A stretch of 64,000 nt of DNA from Burhinus oedicnemus (taxonomy: Eukaryota > Chordata > Aves > Charadriiformes > Burhinidae). The notes under the pieces were generated by a model that was given only the letters and a program-made list of their open reading frames with translations, did not search any database and was not told the DNA's origin. Shown in pieces: positions 23,610-37,600 of this stretch. A program made the position numbers and the translations under genes. Positions within the stretch are counted from its first letter, which is position 1; each line of letters begins with the position of its first letter. The DNA lies in NCBI GenBank assembly GCA_008921705.1, contig VFFE01008422.1, positions 2,985,731-3,049,730 of the forward strand. Reading direction: 5' to 3'.

Positions 23610-26600
23610 GTAAGTATTTTAATTTGAAATCTGCCTTTCTTCTGTGCAATATGAAGCTTGCCTTTTGCCTCACTCCTTCCCATGGGTTTTTTTTGCCACT
23701 CCTGCCAAGCTTGAACTGTGCTTTACCTGGAGTTTTCACTTTTCCCTGGACTGTGAAGCCCAGACGTTTAGACTGATCTTTTGCACCAAGCAGTTTTATG
23801 GATTAGGGTGGAAATAAAAAGGGGGAAACGGTATCCACTTCTTAACAGAAGTTTACCACAGATCTTAAGGGTTCAAAACTGGTGATTTCAAAGACAATAT
23901 CAAAAAACCTTTGGCCTGCTGAAAAAGGAGGCATTAGGCCCCAGCTTTCTGTACCTTTTTCACCTTATTTCCTCACCCTGTTTCCCATACTGGTTTATTA
24001 AAGCAGAAATCACAGAGCCCAAGAGAAGTGTCTGCTACTCTAAGCACTTTGTATGACAGTCAACCGGTTTGCAACTCTTTATTTATGAAGATTATATTAA
24101 GTTACATTCAGAGGACCTTATATTTATGTCACCCTTTAAAAAACAGGAGTGATTTTCACAGCAACAGAGCATACAGCCAAAAGACAGGCATAGGCAAGAC
24201 CAATGTTTAGACATGCTGTGTCTTGTATGTTGCTGTATATGCTTCCTTGCTGCACCAACCCTGCTGGGGCTTTCATCGTAGCATGCACAGAAAGGCTTCC
24301 CAAATGTGAAATAAGAAAGATGCTTAATTCCTCTAATTTCTCCAGGGAAATCCTCTCCTCCCTTCAGGGGTGGAAATGGCCATGTGACTTTCTGAAGTGG
24401 TTAGACTGGCTGCTAAGTGTACAAAATAGTTCCAGGTTTGATAGATCTCCTCTTGCTATTTCTCTCTTCACTGAGCTCACTATAATTTTAATTCCACCCT
24501 AGGTCTCACAAAGGTAAGGCATGAATAAACTCATCGGGGAGATACTGGATACAAAAGCAGCATTCAGGCAAATTTCCTCTCCTCAAAGTCTGAGTGAGTA
24601 AAGCTTAAAGACATCACAAACTAAACCAGGAACAATAAAATCATACAATAGAAAAACATTTTTCATTTTTCTCTTTCAGACATGCTATCCCTATTTCATT
24701 AGAAAACACTTCTGTATCTTACAAGAAATAACTTTAAAGATCTTTTTTTTATACATCCATGTTTAAAACTTCTCTTAATAATAGTGGGTTTCAGGTATTG
24801 CCCTTTTTCCTAGGTCAAATGGCTTTTCCAACAGCCAAGAACCAATTTTTGTACAGGAGAAACTGTCTTCACCTCCCAACATCTGTTGAAAATGCATATT
24901 AGAAAGTAGTACTAGAAGGCCTGGGTTTGATTTCCACTTAGCAGTGCCTTAATGAACTTTTTTTTTTTTGCCTTTGGGCTTGTCAAATGTGCACTTAAGT
25001 GGACAAATAAGTGTATTTGGGCACCCTGCTGCAGCCATACACAAAACACAAAACAGAAACAATCTCCACTGCAAAGCGCATGGTTTAAAGTTTCATTGAT
25101 GTGTTGAGACAAAAATGCAGCAGAATTCAGAGGCTGGATCTTGAAAACTGGAATTCCCAAGAGAAAAGCCAATAGTTGGAGAAATGTTGAGGGTGGTGTT
25201 GCAGTTGTCTGGGAAGAAGAGCTTGTCGCTGCCCTTTATTCAGATATATAGACCTTTCTATGTTCATTCTTTGAATTTAAGCAGAATTTTTTAAAACCAA
25301 TTCTTAAAATAGAGCAGCATTTTAAATGTCTTTTTTCAGACGTTCTCTCATTGCTTTAAATGTGCAGAACTCGTGTACCAAGCTGTTCTTTCAAAATGAC
25401 TGGCAGGAAAAACAGCCTGTCCCCAAAGGTTACAACTTCAGAGACCTCCAGCTGACTACCCAGGCCTGAGACATTTTCTTCATGCTATCTTTAATGTAAA
25501 TAACAGGTGGCCAATTACCCTTACTTATGTGAGTAGTCCCAAGAGTCGGCCTCAGTTTCACCTTTTGAAGAATGATTGATCATCATGCCTATCTCAGAAT
25601 TAGCACCCAAGCTACTGACGTTTAGGAAAAATCCCTAAATTACACATCCAATGCACTACTGAAAAGGAAGCATGAGTGCAGGCTGATTCCCAATTCATTC
25701 ATTAAGTCTTCCCAAGGATATGGAGGGTGATCTGTGAGGACAAGAACTCATGACAATGTCACTTGTCTTTCTCATTTTAGTTATTTAAAAGTTCAAGAAA
25801 CACATTGGCCTTGATAAGAATTTACTCTGAAGTGGATTTTTTCTGCACTTTGCTTTCAGTGCAGGTCACTTTGCAAATTTATATTTTGGGTTGGTTTTTG
25901 TTTAGAATCTCCACTTTCTGGGTCTTTGTAGGTACTGTTATGACTCAGCATAAACTTGATATTTTTAAAAAGAAGAAAAGTTCTTTCAGTTTCTCTCGGT
26001 TCTTTGTAATTAGAGGAGCAAAAAGCTGAACCTAGGTAGGAAGCAGTTTTCATAACCAGGATGCATGCCACTTTAATGACACAAGGATCATGGAAAAAAT
26101 CCTTAACCCTGAGGCATTGTGTGTCAATGAATTAAGGGTTATTTTAGTAGCATGTAAGCCATTGAATCTACTCTTTCTGTAGTATTTTGGGACCTGTATG
26201 AATTGATCTTGGAAGAAAAAATGTTCAGGAATCAAAATGTTCAGCATTCTGTTGATTCAGAAAAATGGCATATATAACAAGACAAAACATGTCCTCATAG
26301 AATCATAGATTAATTTTGTTTGGAAGGGACCTCCAGAGGTTTAACTCCAACCCTTTGCTCAAAACAGGCCCAACTTCAGAGTTAAGTCAGGTTGCTCAGG
26401 ACTTTGTTCAGATGGGATGGGCTCCATCTTTGTCCAGCTCCAAGGATGGAATGCCACAACCTCTCTTGGAAGCCTGTTACTGCGTTTGACCACTCTCATT
26501 GTGAAGAACTTCCAATAGAAATTTCCCTTGCTGAACCTTGAGCTTATTGGTTCTTGAGCTTCTGCTGTGTACCTCCAAAAAGAGCCTAGGTCCATCTTCT

Positions 26601-29600
26601 CTGTACCCCCTTTAGGCAGTGGAAAACAAACAGATTCCTCGTCTGTGACTGAGCAAACTCAGACACATCTAGAGCCAAAATAATTGTGTTTCTAGAAATT
26701 ACTTTTTCAAAAGCAATGTTGAGCTCCAGATGTATTGTGTCTCGGTGGTTATAGCTATAGCAAAAGGACTTGTTGGGAAGAAAAGCAATGTTGAAGGTTT
26801 CAGCCTACTATTTGATAGTCAGGCACCTTCCTGTTCTGAAAGTCAGGTGCTTCACTGGCAATCAAGGACCTTAAACAAACAGATGCTATTTTAGCCTTGC
26901 ATGAAATACCAACTCACTCTATCCAAGTAATACTGTCTTTAAAACCTCACTTATACCCCTCAAGTAAAGAGATGGGACTAACGTGACACACTTAAGGAAG
27001 GAACCAAAAAAAGAATTAAGCAAGTGTCATTTTCATTATTACTTTCCTAATGATAATTTAATTCCATTAATACTGACAATCAATATGTCTCATAAAACTG
27101 GGAATACATTAGTATTTCACTGCATTTTTTAAGGGAGAATTACACATATTCAAATTTTCTTGATGTGAAAAAATGTTGGTGAGCTGTCTACAGCAGGTTT
27201 CGATGCCAAATGGGAGGGCATGATAGGTTAGAGCTGGGCTGCATGCCTGAAAGGAGCCAGATTGGAACAAAATATTGATATGAAGCCACTCTTGATCCTC
27301 CTCACTCCAGTCTGTGTTGGATCTGAGGCCAAAGGCTTTAGCTCTGAGGTCTTGACCTGTCTGAATAAAAAACAGGCCATTTAAAACAAATACTGAACAT
27401 TGAAAAACTATCAGTTCATGTTTACATTGCAGAGCTTGTTAATGTTATATTTAATGCTGAACACATATACAGTACAACTATGCTCATATATGTCACCCAT
27501 CTCAGAAGGTCTACAAGACAAGACCCTAAGGTTGCTCATAAACACAATTGTCCTGGATCTGTCCTATCTAGAAACATGTATCTTGCTATCACCATCTGAG
27601 CACTTTAAAATGTGATGTTCCTCTGGGTGGATGATTTTTCACTGACCTTCACATAGTGTTCGTGTTCCCTTATCAGTAGGAGTGCCACTGGTGCCAGCAG
27701 GATGTGCTGTACTTGCTCCATTCGTACCACTAGAAAGTAACACAAGCACGAGGCAGTCCAGAGTTGTCTGGCTTCTATGAAAACACACCTTCTACACCCA
27801 CTGAACTTTATTTGCATTCTTGTGAACACAAAACATTGCCTCTGCACCATAAAATACAGTGCTCTAGTCAAAACAGATGTGGTTCTTCCCCAATTTTCAC
27901 AGCATCTGTTTAGGAAACAGGGTCTGACTGTTTGACTCAGACTCTGAAAGGAAACGTGGGTCATTTTGTAAGAAACAGAGCTGGAAGTAGCCCACGTTAC
28001 ATGCAGGTTACTTCTCTCTGCATGTACCTAGGAAAAGAAGGACAGAATCTTGCAAGTCACATCAAGGAGCAGTTTATTCACAAGGCTACTAGAAAGCCTG
28101 TAAATTCCTGGCACACAATATCCTGCATATTTATTTTAAGAAAAACCATAAAAAAAAGAGATCACTATCACCAAAATATATGTTGCAAAGGAGACCAAGG
28201 CATCAGATAAATTGCAGTGTTTGGCCTGTATCAGAGAGACTTGCCTCAAGGCTCAGTAATTGCTACAGTCTGCTGTGTAAGAAGGATGGCAATGAAACAG
28301 GTAGGTCAAACAGGAGAAACAAGCTCCATGCCCTACAAAGAAATTACACTCTTGCATAAAACCAGGGCGCTCTTTCTGGAAGATCTGTGTATATTCATGT
28401 AGAAAGAAAGAACCAAACATAATTACTTGCAATGCTACCATGCATATAATTACAGTTGTGATAATATGTGAAATGAGCCAAAATATTTTCTGGGCTCTTT
28501 TCTTTAGAATGACCCAGAAAACACCATAATAATAACTCTACCAATCTAGAAAAGGATAACTTCTGCTGTGACACACAGACATAGCTTTGAAGAAATTTTG
28601 GATGTCCTGACAAATGCGAAGCGACTTAGACTTTTTTTTGTTCTCTGTTCTAGGTTAACACACAGCCTGAGAAGTAAAAGTCATGCTCATACTACTTCTG
28701 AACTACATTACTAATCTTAACTTTGTTGTCTTAGTTTTTCTTTTGTCTTCTAGTTCAGTAGATTTCAAGATCCTTCCAATATGTGAACCCCAGAAACATT
28801 CCCGGTGGGAAGATGGACCAGTTTCCATACATCAGTTCTTGTAAAATATTTACAGGTTTGGTTTCCTTTGTCACTTTTCACTGACCCCTTAAAAGCAGAC
28901 TCCTGTCCCCCACGGTTTTGCAGTCCACAGCCTGAAAACTACTGCTCTAGACACTTTGATGTTTGATAATGTGTTTCTCTGTCATTGTGTTTTTAAGCAG
29001 CTGTTGTTCAAAAGTAGGTCAGCATGTGCCAGCAGCTCATGATCTGGAGAAAAGGGGACATTCTGGGTCATGCCTCACCATGGCTGTGGGAGTCCTGATC
29101 CATGAATTGAGTGTCTATTCAGTTGCTACTTCAGTTTCTCAGATCACACAGGCACACAACCACACACACAAGCACAGAGTACACTATCTTTTTTAATCAT
29201 TAGCAAATACCTGCTTCCTACTTACAGATTTACAAGCTGGGTAAGTCATTAGTGTTGAGTGGATTTTTCCAGAGCAAGGAGGAAAGAAAATTTGTGTGGG
29301 GACAGCAGGATCCAAGCCCCTCATCTTTAATGAGAACTCCCAGCCTCATCTGCAGTGACCTTCACAGCAGGCCTCCCACGGACTTCAGTCAAATCAGGGT
29401 TTTGCTTTGAAAACTGCATGCTGGAACATGTCGCTTTGCTCAAAGAGTGTTTACAACTTGAGGGAAATGAAACTTGCCCATTTAATGTAGAGGGCTTTAA
29501 AATCCCCAAGCGGTTCATTTTCCAGTGTTAACTTCCCCAGCATAATATACCGCATTGTAACCTCAGATCCAGGGGCTCAGCCATCTGTGACCAAGACCCA

Positions 29601-32600
29601 GATTTGCAAAGAGTAACAGGGCTCCAAAATAACATTGTTATGCATATTACAACATTACAAAACTCTTGGTTTAGATGTACATTTTTTCCCTGGATGATGG
29701 GGCAATGTAGTTCGAGGTTGCCCAATGTTAACACAAACATGACAGCTCATCTGTACTATTTTTCAACATGTGGTTACTTTCTGTGCCCACAAGGGACTCG
29801 CCATCCATATCCCTCCGAGACCAGCACTAGCCACGTGGTTGTGTCAAATGCTTAGGGGATAAGTGGTTTCATTACTGTGTCTTGCTTAATCTACTAAGTC
29901 ATGCAGTTCCACCTGGTGGTAAAAATATAAGGATTTTATCTTTGTAGGTTTGTTAAAAAGGTGCCAGATGGTACAAGTTATCCCCACTTTGCTCATTGGA
30001 AAAGCAACCAACAGGTATAGAGAGACAAACTTGTAATTTTGATGGCAACATAGGTTTGTTATAACCTAGGTAGTTTTCAGCAATGGTTAGAAAAGTATGT
30101 AAACACCCATTTGAATTCTAAAAAAATTAACTGTTATTGAAATCTTTAAAACATGAGCCTGCCATCCTCCACCAGCATATAGACATATGAGTTAGTATGT
30201 ATCAGCAACCCAACTCTATTTTGATGAACAAATTCTTAACCAAAAGTGATAATTTCCTCACTTTTTTAAAAACCTTAGTATTGGGATTTTTTAATTTTTT
30301 TTTCATTCCTCTCCACCAGTCTTTTTAATGACGTGAATGCCATTATCCTATTTCCTACCAAGTTTGCCTGAGACTTTGGTACCAGAAATTACTTGTTCCT
30401 GCAGAGCAAGTAACTATGACAATCTACAGAGTACTATCGTTAATATGCTGTTTCAGATGCTCAAGTTAATCAAACAAGAAGAAAAGATGGCTTTTAGAGC
30501 AAACTTTACTTGTTATTTTGTCAAAACTTGTGCATTCCATTAGCAGTAAGCAGAACATCAAATAGCAATCAGAGTGCTATAATTTTTACCCCCTTAGTTC
30601 TACAGTTAGACTTAAAGGCAAGAAAAGATCACCTGAACAGAACAAAGATTTTTTTTTGTTTTAGAAAGACATTACTATTAATATACATAATTGCAAAGGT
30701 GAAAAATCTCCTTCTTATGTTTTTAGTTAGCCTCTATTAAAGAAGGTGAGCTTGTTTAGCTTCAAATCTGAGCCTTAAGCTGGATTTTGCAGTACCATTG
30801 CCTACTAAAGGCTCTGCCAAAGACAGGTCTGTTCCTGAAACCTGGGAGCTCCACTCAGCCACACAGTTACCACATCACTGTTTTCCCATCCCACCACAAT
30901 GAAATATTCTACTTTGTTGGGACAGAACAAACTTTAAAAATTACTAGCTCCTTTGTCACCTTAACACCATTCCTAAGCACAGGTTTTGTACACATTGTGC
31001 TGTATTTGCTCCCCTGCACTTGAAGCCAGTTCTGTTTCCTTGGGAAATCCCGGGACAAGCATACAGTCTTTCCTAGAGCCCCATTGTAGTGACTCCCAAG
31101 GCACTCTGGTTCCAGAGTTTCTTCCTTCGCAGCCACACAAGACTGAACTCGAAGAGAGACACATGGTCTATAGCAGTTCATATGAATGGTCACTCCTTAC
31201 TTCTTAATAGCAGTGATGCAGAAACGCAGACACAGAGAATATTGGAACATTATACTTCCCACTTCAGCGTCCTCACGATTCTTAAATTCTCACTGTGTTT
31301 TCACTGTAGACCTCAGAAGCACACAGATATTTTTCCTGTAGCTTCAAGTTTCTCCCCTGAATCACTATGAAGCTAAAATTGGTGTATCTTCTGCAACAAA
31401 TTTCATTTTTCCTTGGTTGATCTCACTGTGTATTACAGCCTCTTCAGACTACAAAAGCAATTCTCTTCATCTTCACACCTTTCCAAATTTTTGTTTCTTG
31501 TAAATCCATTCGTTGACTTTTTAGGCAAGTTGTTTTTGAAAGGCTTTACTACAAGTTGTCTTTTTTTTGTTCAGATCCTGATTGAAATGATATTTTTTTA
31601 AAATCCTACACCCCTTGGAGATACTGTAGAAAATCAGTTAATCTGGGTTTCTACTTCCCATTCTTTCAAGGTGTTTTCAACCTAATTGGCAGCCACATAA
31701 GTTCCACATTGCTCCCAAGACTTGATTATAGTACCAAATAATGAACTCCACAAGCAGCAAGTATTTAGAATTCTGGACCTTCATAGCATCAGACAGAATC
31801 CATAGGGCTTACAAAAGCAGACTCCTGAAAATGCCATTGCTCTGGATAAATGGAATCACTTCTTAACATTCTCTTTGATAAGCAGAATAGACTGTGATCC
31901 TTGGCATCAACATTATAAAACATGGTGCTGTCCTCCCAAGTCTTAAGCCATTATCAAGGTTTTTTGCTGAGTGTCAATAAGGTAACATTTCATTAGTGAT
32001 CATACTAGTTATCATATCATAAAATAACTTCATTAATCTCATTTCAGAGAGTTCCTGGATATAATGAAGAGTGTCAGGATAGGGACAGAACCTGGCAACA
32101 GGCTGCTGCTTACAAAAGGATGCTGTAAGCATGGTGTTACTCAGGTACATTCCAAATTGCATCCTCTCATCAAATTTTTCATCTGAAGCTGTTGTAGTGA
32201 CACAACATTAAAGAGCTTGCGTGGTGGTTTGGGTATTTTCCTGGGTAGTAGGTGTTTGAATTTCCTGGAAAAGATGCAAAGTTGGAAATCCATCTAATAA
32301 TATCCTCTAACCATTGAGCTGATCTCTGACAAGATCTGCTCTGCTTGAAGCTGTGTTTTAAGAGGATGAACCAATGTTCTGTTCAGTTTGCTGGAGCAGA
32401 AGCATCTTACTCAGCAAAGATAAAAAATATGATTTCATAATGATACTGTAGTCATAAAATCATGTAATCTGGGACTATCTTTTGTAGAGGTCACCAGGCA
32501 TTTCTGAATAACAAGGTCATTTTTTTGGAAGCACTCACTCCTCCTCAGTTGAATGAAAATGAAATACCCTGTGTGCCTCAAAGGACAAATCAAGCTATGA

Positions 32601-34184
32601 CTACCCTATCCTGACAAATGATGAAAATTGCTCAAAAGTGAAAAATGTCTTCACTCTTTCTCCATCTCTCATGCATTTCCCTCACACATGCAGCAGTCTG
32701 GTTTCCTCCAGCTGTGATTCCTCCTCTGCTTCCACTCTTAGAAATCCTCAAAAAGGGTCCTCAGGATTAAATATTAGGGAGGGCGGGGGCAGGGTATCAT
32801 TCCAATGAGAAGATTGTCGAGATTAAAATGTAGTGTAATAAAACAAGTCTTTCAGAAATATGCACTTACAGGCATTTAACTATAAGCAGACTGTTTCATA
32901 GTTTTATTACACTGGCCTCCTGCCAGTAAATGAAAATCGCACGGAACATGCAACTTTCACAATGAGATTTTTCCCTTATTGCGTCTAACTACCAGAGACA
33001 GCAGTCACCTCCACTGGTACTCTGCCTTTGGCCCCCTTCTGAGATTTAGGCCATTAAATTGCTTCCACATGACAGGAGTTGGAATGCTGAAAATCAATCT
33101 AACTTATGATTCTGAAGTTTAGTTTCTTTTCAAGAGTCATATTTCAAAAGTTTGCAGCTGAACCCCTTCCTCTTCTAGCTTCAAGCCAGGATCATTTAAA
33201 GGCAATTTAAACACTATGAGAAGATTGTAACATAAGATCTTTCTCTGCATTCATTTATTTTTTCAATATGAAAGAGTTAAGAGAAGAAAAAACTTTTAGA
33301 AGGCATCAAGTACTAATATTAAGGCATTAATTGCAGAGAGTATCAGAAAAAACAAAGATTGTCTGATTGCTGTTTATTTGCACAAGTCATTTACTATACA
33401 ATTCAACAGCTCATTTTCAAGCTTTCCTCTCCCTAACATAGATTACGAGACATACTGATCTAGTTTCTGGAAAACTGGTGCTACACTGAATAATGGATTT
33501 GGATGCCATTGGCCAGTCTTCACAAATACTTTAGGGTAAAGAAAAATGTCCTTTTTATTTTTGTTTATTCCAGTCCCTCTTGCACTGAAAACTTTTTACC
33601 TAGGTAAAAGATTATATACCAGCATTTGAGTGCTCTTGATACATTTGTTCCTAGTGGCCATGAAACAGCTGTATTCATTTCTTAGTCCAGTAATTCTATG
33701 TGATTGTTTCACTAAACTGATACTGACTGTCCATTTTAAAGATCTTTTCAGTAAGATTAAAAGCAACAGAATAAGTGATGTATAACTATTTGCATATTCT
33801 GTTGTTTACTAAACAGAATACAAAGCAGTTGTTTTTTTCCTCGGGGTCCTTCTCTGCACTATCCAGCCTTAATTTATCGCCTGAGGGTTAATATTATACA
33901 AACAATCATTTATTTCAGAAGAAATGTGATAATTACTAAGCTGCTCCATTGGTTAAAGAAGAACCTCTGCTTGCTTTATCCCAGCTGCATTGAGGTAATT
34001 GCCTTAGGCTGCAGGCAGGAGAATGGAAAGCAGATGAAGCATGTTGAAGATTAACCACACAAAGAAACTGCCTAAACAAAGAAAGGGCTACAATAGGAGA
34101 AGGAGAGAAAGTCTCTCAGCCTAGACAGGCGTACTGGAAAAGAAACTGCACGTAGCTGCTCACTGCTTTGTATCTTCACAAAAA
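23610..34184 (+). other. Putative intron, unique DNA with one CR1 copy
   Basis: Contains a minus-strand CR1 fragment at 26295-26618 and a short CA-rich run near 29154-29180. Otherwise I see unique A+T-rich DNA. Frames such as minus 27605-27964 (119 codons) and plus 24203-24502 (99 codons) have no domain or splice support. Confidence 0.4.
26295..26618 (-). mobile_element. CR1 LINE fragment, 3' end, minus orientation
   Basis: On the plus strand the copy begins with TCATAGAATCATAGATTAAT, the reverse complement of the CR1 terminal repeats. It continues TTTGGAAGGGACCTCCAGAG, then a TCCAACCCTTTGCTC-type segment, CCAAGGATGGAATGCCACAA and TTGTGAAGAACTTCCAATAG, and fades after TCCATCTTCTCTGTACCCCC. 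It is the 3' 320 bases or so of an old CR1 inserted opposite to the window strand. It has many small differences from typical CR1 copies, no coding capacity and no clear target-site duplication. Minus-strand frame 26359-26595 is a shadow of it. Confidence 0.92.
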
Positions 34185-34263
34185 ATGAGGAAGAAAGTCA
34201 TCAGCAATTCCGGTGGACTGATCTGTGTGTATGCAAGCAAACTGGGCTTGCAGGCACTTTCTG
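34185..34263 (+). CDS. Candidate alternative first coding exon
   Basis: Seen: an ATG at 34185 (A at -3), open for 26 codons starting MRKKVISNSGGLICVYASKL, then a donor (TTTCTG|GTAAGAAG) after 34263. The upstream in-frame stop is at 34122-34124, so the frame can start here. No strong acceptor lies just upstream, which fits a first exon with its own promoter. It ends in phase 1, the same phase as the block ending at 23609, so both could splice to one downstream exon. Read through the donor, the frame stops after 36 codons, so an unspliced product would be tiny. Inferred: an N-terminal variant of the plus-strand gene. No TATA box or CpG island is evident upstream. The family is not recognised, and a chance ORF plus donor remains possible. 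Confidence 0.3.
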
Positions 34264-34582
34264 GTAAGAAGTTAAATGCAACAGCCCACGAATGACACGA
34301 GCCGTTAACCCAAACGCTGATATGAGGAAGATTGTTTAAAGGTGAAGCTCTTCTTTATTTTGGTCTGCTTACACTCACGTTGGAGACCAGAGGAGTCTAT
34401 TTAATCATGTTAGAGACTCAAACCTGCAGAAATCTCTTCAGCCACGTTAACCCTATATGTCCCAGTACCACATATGTCCCAAATGCACTAGTGACTTTTG
34501 CCTCCTATACTTTATACAGGATTCATCTTACCCAACTAAAGAAATAGAAATTTTAAAAAATTTAAATATTGGCACTACTTAC

Positions 34583-34603
34583 CCTGGCTTCTTCTATAGT
34601 CAA
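34583..34603 (-). other. Candidate 21-base microexon, minus strand
   Basis: On the minus strand, a polypyrimidine acceptor (CGTATTTTTCTCAG) precedes 21 bases reading LTIEEAR in phase 0, followed by a consensus donor (CCAGG|GTAAGTAG). Frame-preserving microexons of 3-27 bases are a known class in neuronal genes. A tiny block can easily arise by chance, and no partner exon is certain. It lies 0.4 kb downstream of the plus-strand ATG exon candidate, on the opposite strand. Confidence 0.2.
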
Positions 34604-37600
34604 CTGAGAAAAATACGGAGTGATTTACATGACCTGTCTTAGCCATCTGTCTTAGAAAGAGATGAACTGCCCTCTGGGGATGCTCACTTCTTTCTACTGA
34701 CTGTAAAAGAAGACTATGGTGAGTAGTACAGGCTTCACTGCCTCACCCTGAAGCGTTTAACTAAGGAGAGAAGACATCCTGGTATAGAACCTGGGAGTTC
34801 ACTTTCTGCTAGAGAAAAGTGTCTTCTAGACATTTCCAGGAGACTGGCAGTGTCATTGCAACTGTGTTTCTGGCTGGCAATCTTAATATTAATAATCAGA
34901 GGAGGTTTTTTTATTACTGTTTTTCCTGTGAAAAAATCCCTAATGCATTGGTTGATGTTCACTGCCAGCATCATTTTGCCTGATACCAAGTCAAACTGAA
35001 ACCATGGACTGACTGACTGATGACGCCTCAGAACGGCATCTAGCACAAAGTGTCCACCGGCAGACCCAAGGAGACATCTTTGGAAATCCACTTGGTGGAA
35101 ACAAACCTTTGGAAAGTCTCCAGTGTATTGCTTGTTCTCTAGTAAAAGACATTGCATGCCAGAGACATGCAGTCATGTCCTTTAAACTTGATAATTCTTA
35201 TGAGTCCGATCCTCCCCTTTCAATTACTAGCTACAGGATAGATCTTTATTTTTAAAATCTTTACTTACTCCACACTAAAGAACTTGTGTTCAATTATTTT
35301 TAAAGAAAAACTATTCCTGGTTTTACATAGCTTCTAGCTGAAAAGTGTAATAGCTTACAGAGCAAAACAGCATTCTTGGAAATACAAGGCTGATTTATTT
35401 GGATTACTTCCTTTGTTATTTTCATGATTAAATAAATATAAGTTAGGCTGGAATGTGAGTAGGAGTGATATACTAACACTTCATTAGCAGCCATACACTG
35501 TTCCCTCCTTTTTTCCCAATTGAATTCAATTTTAATTCTATTCCTCAGGTACAACAATAGAAATTTCCACAGACAACTGAGGCAGACTTTTTGAAGATAG
35601 GCTAAAAGTACCAAGGAGTTTAGGTATCTAGAGTTTTGTTACTTTTAACTGATAATTAAAATAGGAAAGCTCAATCACACCTCTGTTAAGAAGGAAAAAT
35701 ATAAACCCAACAGTAGTTACACTGAAGCCCTGTGAAAGCCATTCATAGACACCACTAAATAGCTGATGTGTCAGTGGAAAGTTTTCTGCACTCAGGCTTT
35801 GTATTGGTATGTTTTCCTTGAGCTTGTTTAAAAACATGATTTGGAAGCATCTGTGATCAATGCTTCAACACAAGGTTTACCATCTTCATGTAAAAGTTGC
35901 ATTACCTGAATAATCTCTTTTTATATACTGGATAATTCTGTCAAGGAATATAACAGCTTTTTCCTCTTTTCTTGCTGAAGACACATTCCTTACTTCTATT
36001 GAGGAAGGGACTAAGGCAAATCTTCTGAGCAATCAGCTGACTTTTTATTAGATTAATGCAGTAGGACTGCTTCATGAGTTTTTCAGAGTGCAAAGACCTC
36101 ATACATTTAAGCAAATGAATGAAATTATAAGTCTTGCCATCTAGTAGCAATACAAAGTTTTATGATTTATAAACATTTGTTTCAACTGTTCAGCAACAAC
36201 AAAGCTGTGCTCAGCACAGAGCCACTATTAGTAGTACCAGGAAAGTCTGTGATTTATCTGTCAGGGTGGTTTTGTCACTTTGGATTACAAGTGCTCATTT
36301 GCTTGTTTAATAAGTGTCATAAGTGTCAATACTAAATGTTAATATTAAACACTCAAAATAAAATATTGCTTTCATTTCCAAAGACATACTTTACCCATTG
36401 ACATGCCTTTCCAGTCTCACGGTGATCTTCATTTGCTTGTTCTCTTTCAGATCACACTAAACTGTAAACTTATCTCTTGGCAGGGCCAAAAAATCCTATG
36501 CATCTGTGGAATATCACATAAATGCTAACGTGAATTGGATTTATAATACCCAAAATGTAAGATCTGGGCACCTGGAACTCTTCTTTTGTTAAGTTGTTCA
36601 TGCCAAAATATGCAGTTCTCCAGGGGTCTGTGTGTATCTCACTAGTGTCTACCAGTTGTAAAAGAACCGTTCCGTGGCCTACTTTTTTCTATTTCTCCAC
36701 AGTTCTGAGGCTTCTCTTTCTTGCCACACTGATGTTTTAAAAAGTAAAATCTGTTAGGCATTTTCTTTCCCTGTACCTTTATTACTGTTTGAGATTAACC
36801 ACCGAAGATGACATGGTTTTGATTTTGCTTTGAGGACACGTGATATCTATTGAATCACTATTTTGCGAGGGGCATTCAAAGTGCCCTAGCAGATGAGTGC
36901 ATGCGTGCTTCTGACTCTTGGCTATGAAGAGAACTGTTTGAACAGCTACAGCTAGCTCCATTGTGTTCACAGCAAACTCTGTGAAGTTCCTTTCAGCTAC
37001 ATGTCACTTCCAGTTTATATTGTCTGAAATTTTAAAAATGATAGATGGTACTACACTCTTCAAAATTCCTGCTCAATCAGAAGCTGATACCCAAACCTGG
37101 CTGCACATAATTTTTATAGTATGATAACTTCTTCAACAAGTGTGAAATAATTTTCATGGGCACATTCAGCCATTTTTTGGACATTCAGATATTTTATTTG
37201 ACACTGTATATTAGGTACTACTATTTACCTATGTGGAAAAAAGATAGTGAATGAGACATATCTGCCGTATGAAGAAGACACAAATGAGAGGTGCTCAGTA
37301 CTTTGCTTACAGAAAATAATACCATTCAGTTTCATACCATTGTCAACTGTAATTTATGTTTAACTGCTCTTTCCAAAGGCTAGGAGTACTTGCTTTAACA
37401 GTGAAGCTAGCCTAACTGTTCTGCAATAACTCCCCCATGTGGGCATTCCATTTTACTGTATATTTATAATTTCATTTTCAAAAGAGTAAAGTTGTCTCAA
37501 ATATTAGGCTTTCTTTCCAGTATAGTGGCTGTAAATGCAAATTTTTCTGGCGTACTTACGATGTATGGAATCTTGGTTACTCTCCCTGTGTCAGTAAAAT

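Noticed and set aside
29224..29256. Facing GTAAGT-type donors and AG acceptors on both strands around a 13-base core.
   Set aside because: The signals are a by-product of a near-palindromic TACTTAC...GTAAGTC arrangement, with no coding or phase support.
34735..35157. 140-codon minus-strand frame.
   Set aside because: No recognisable motif and no paired splice sites. Likely a chance frame.
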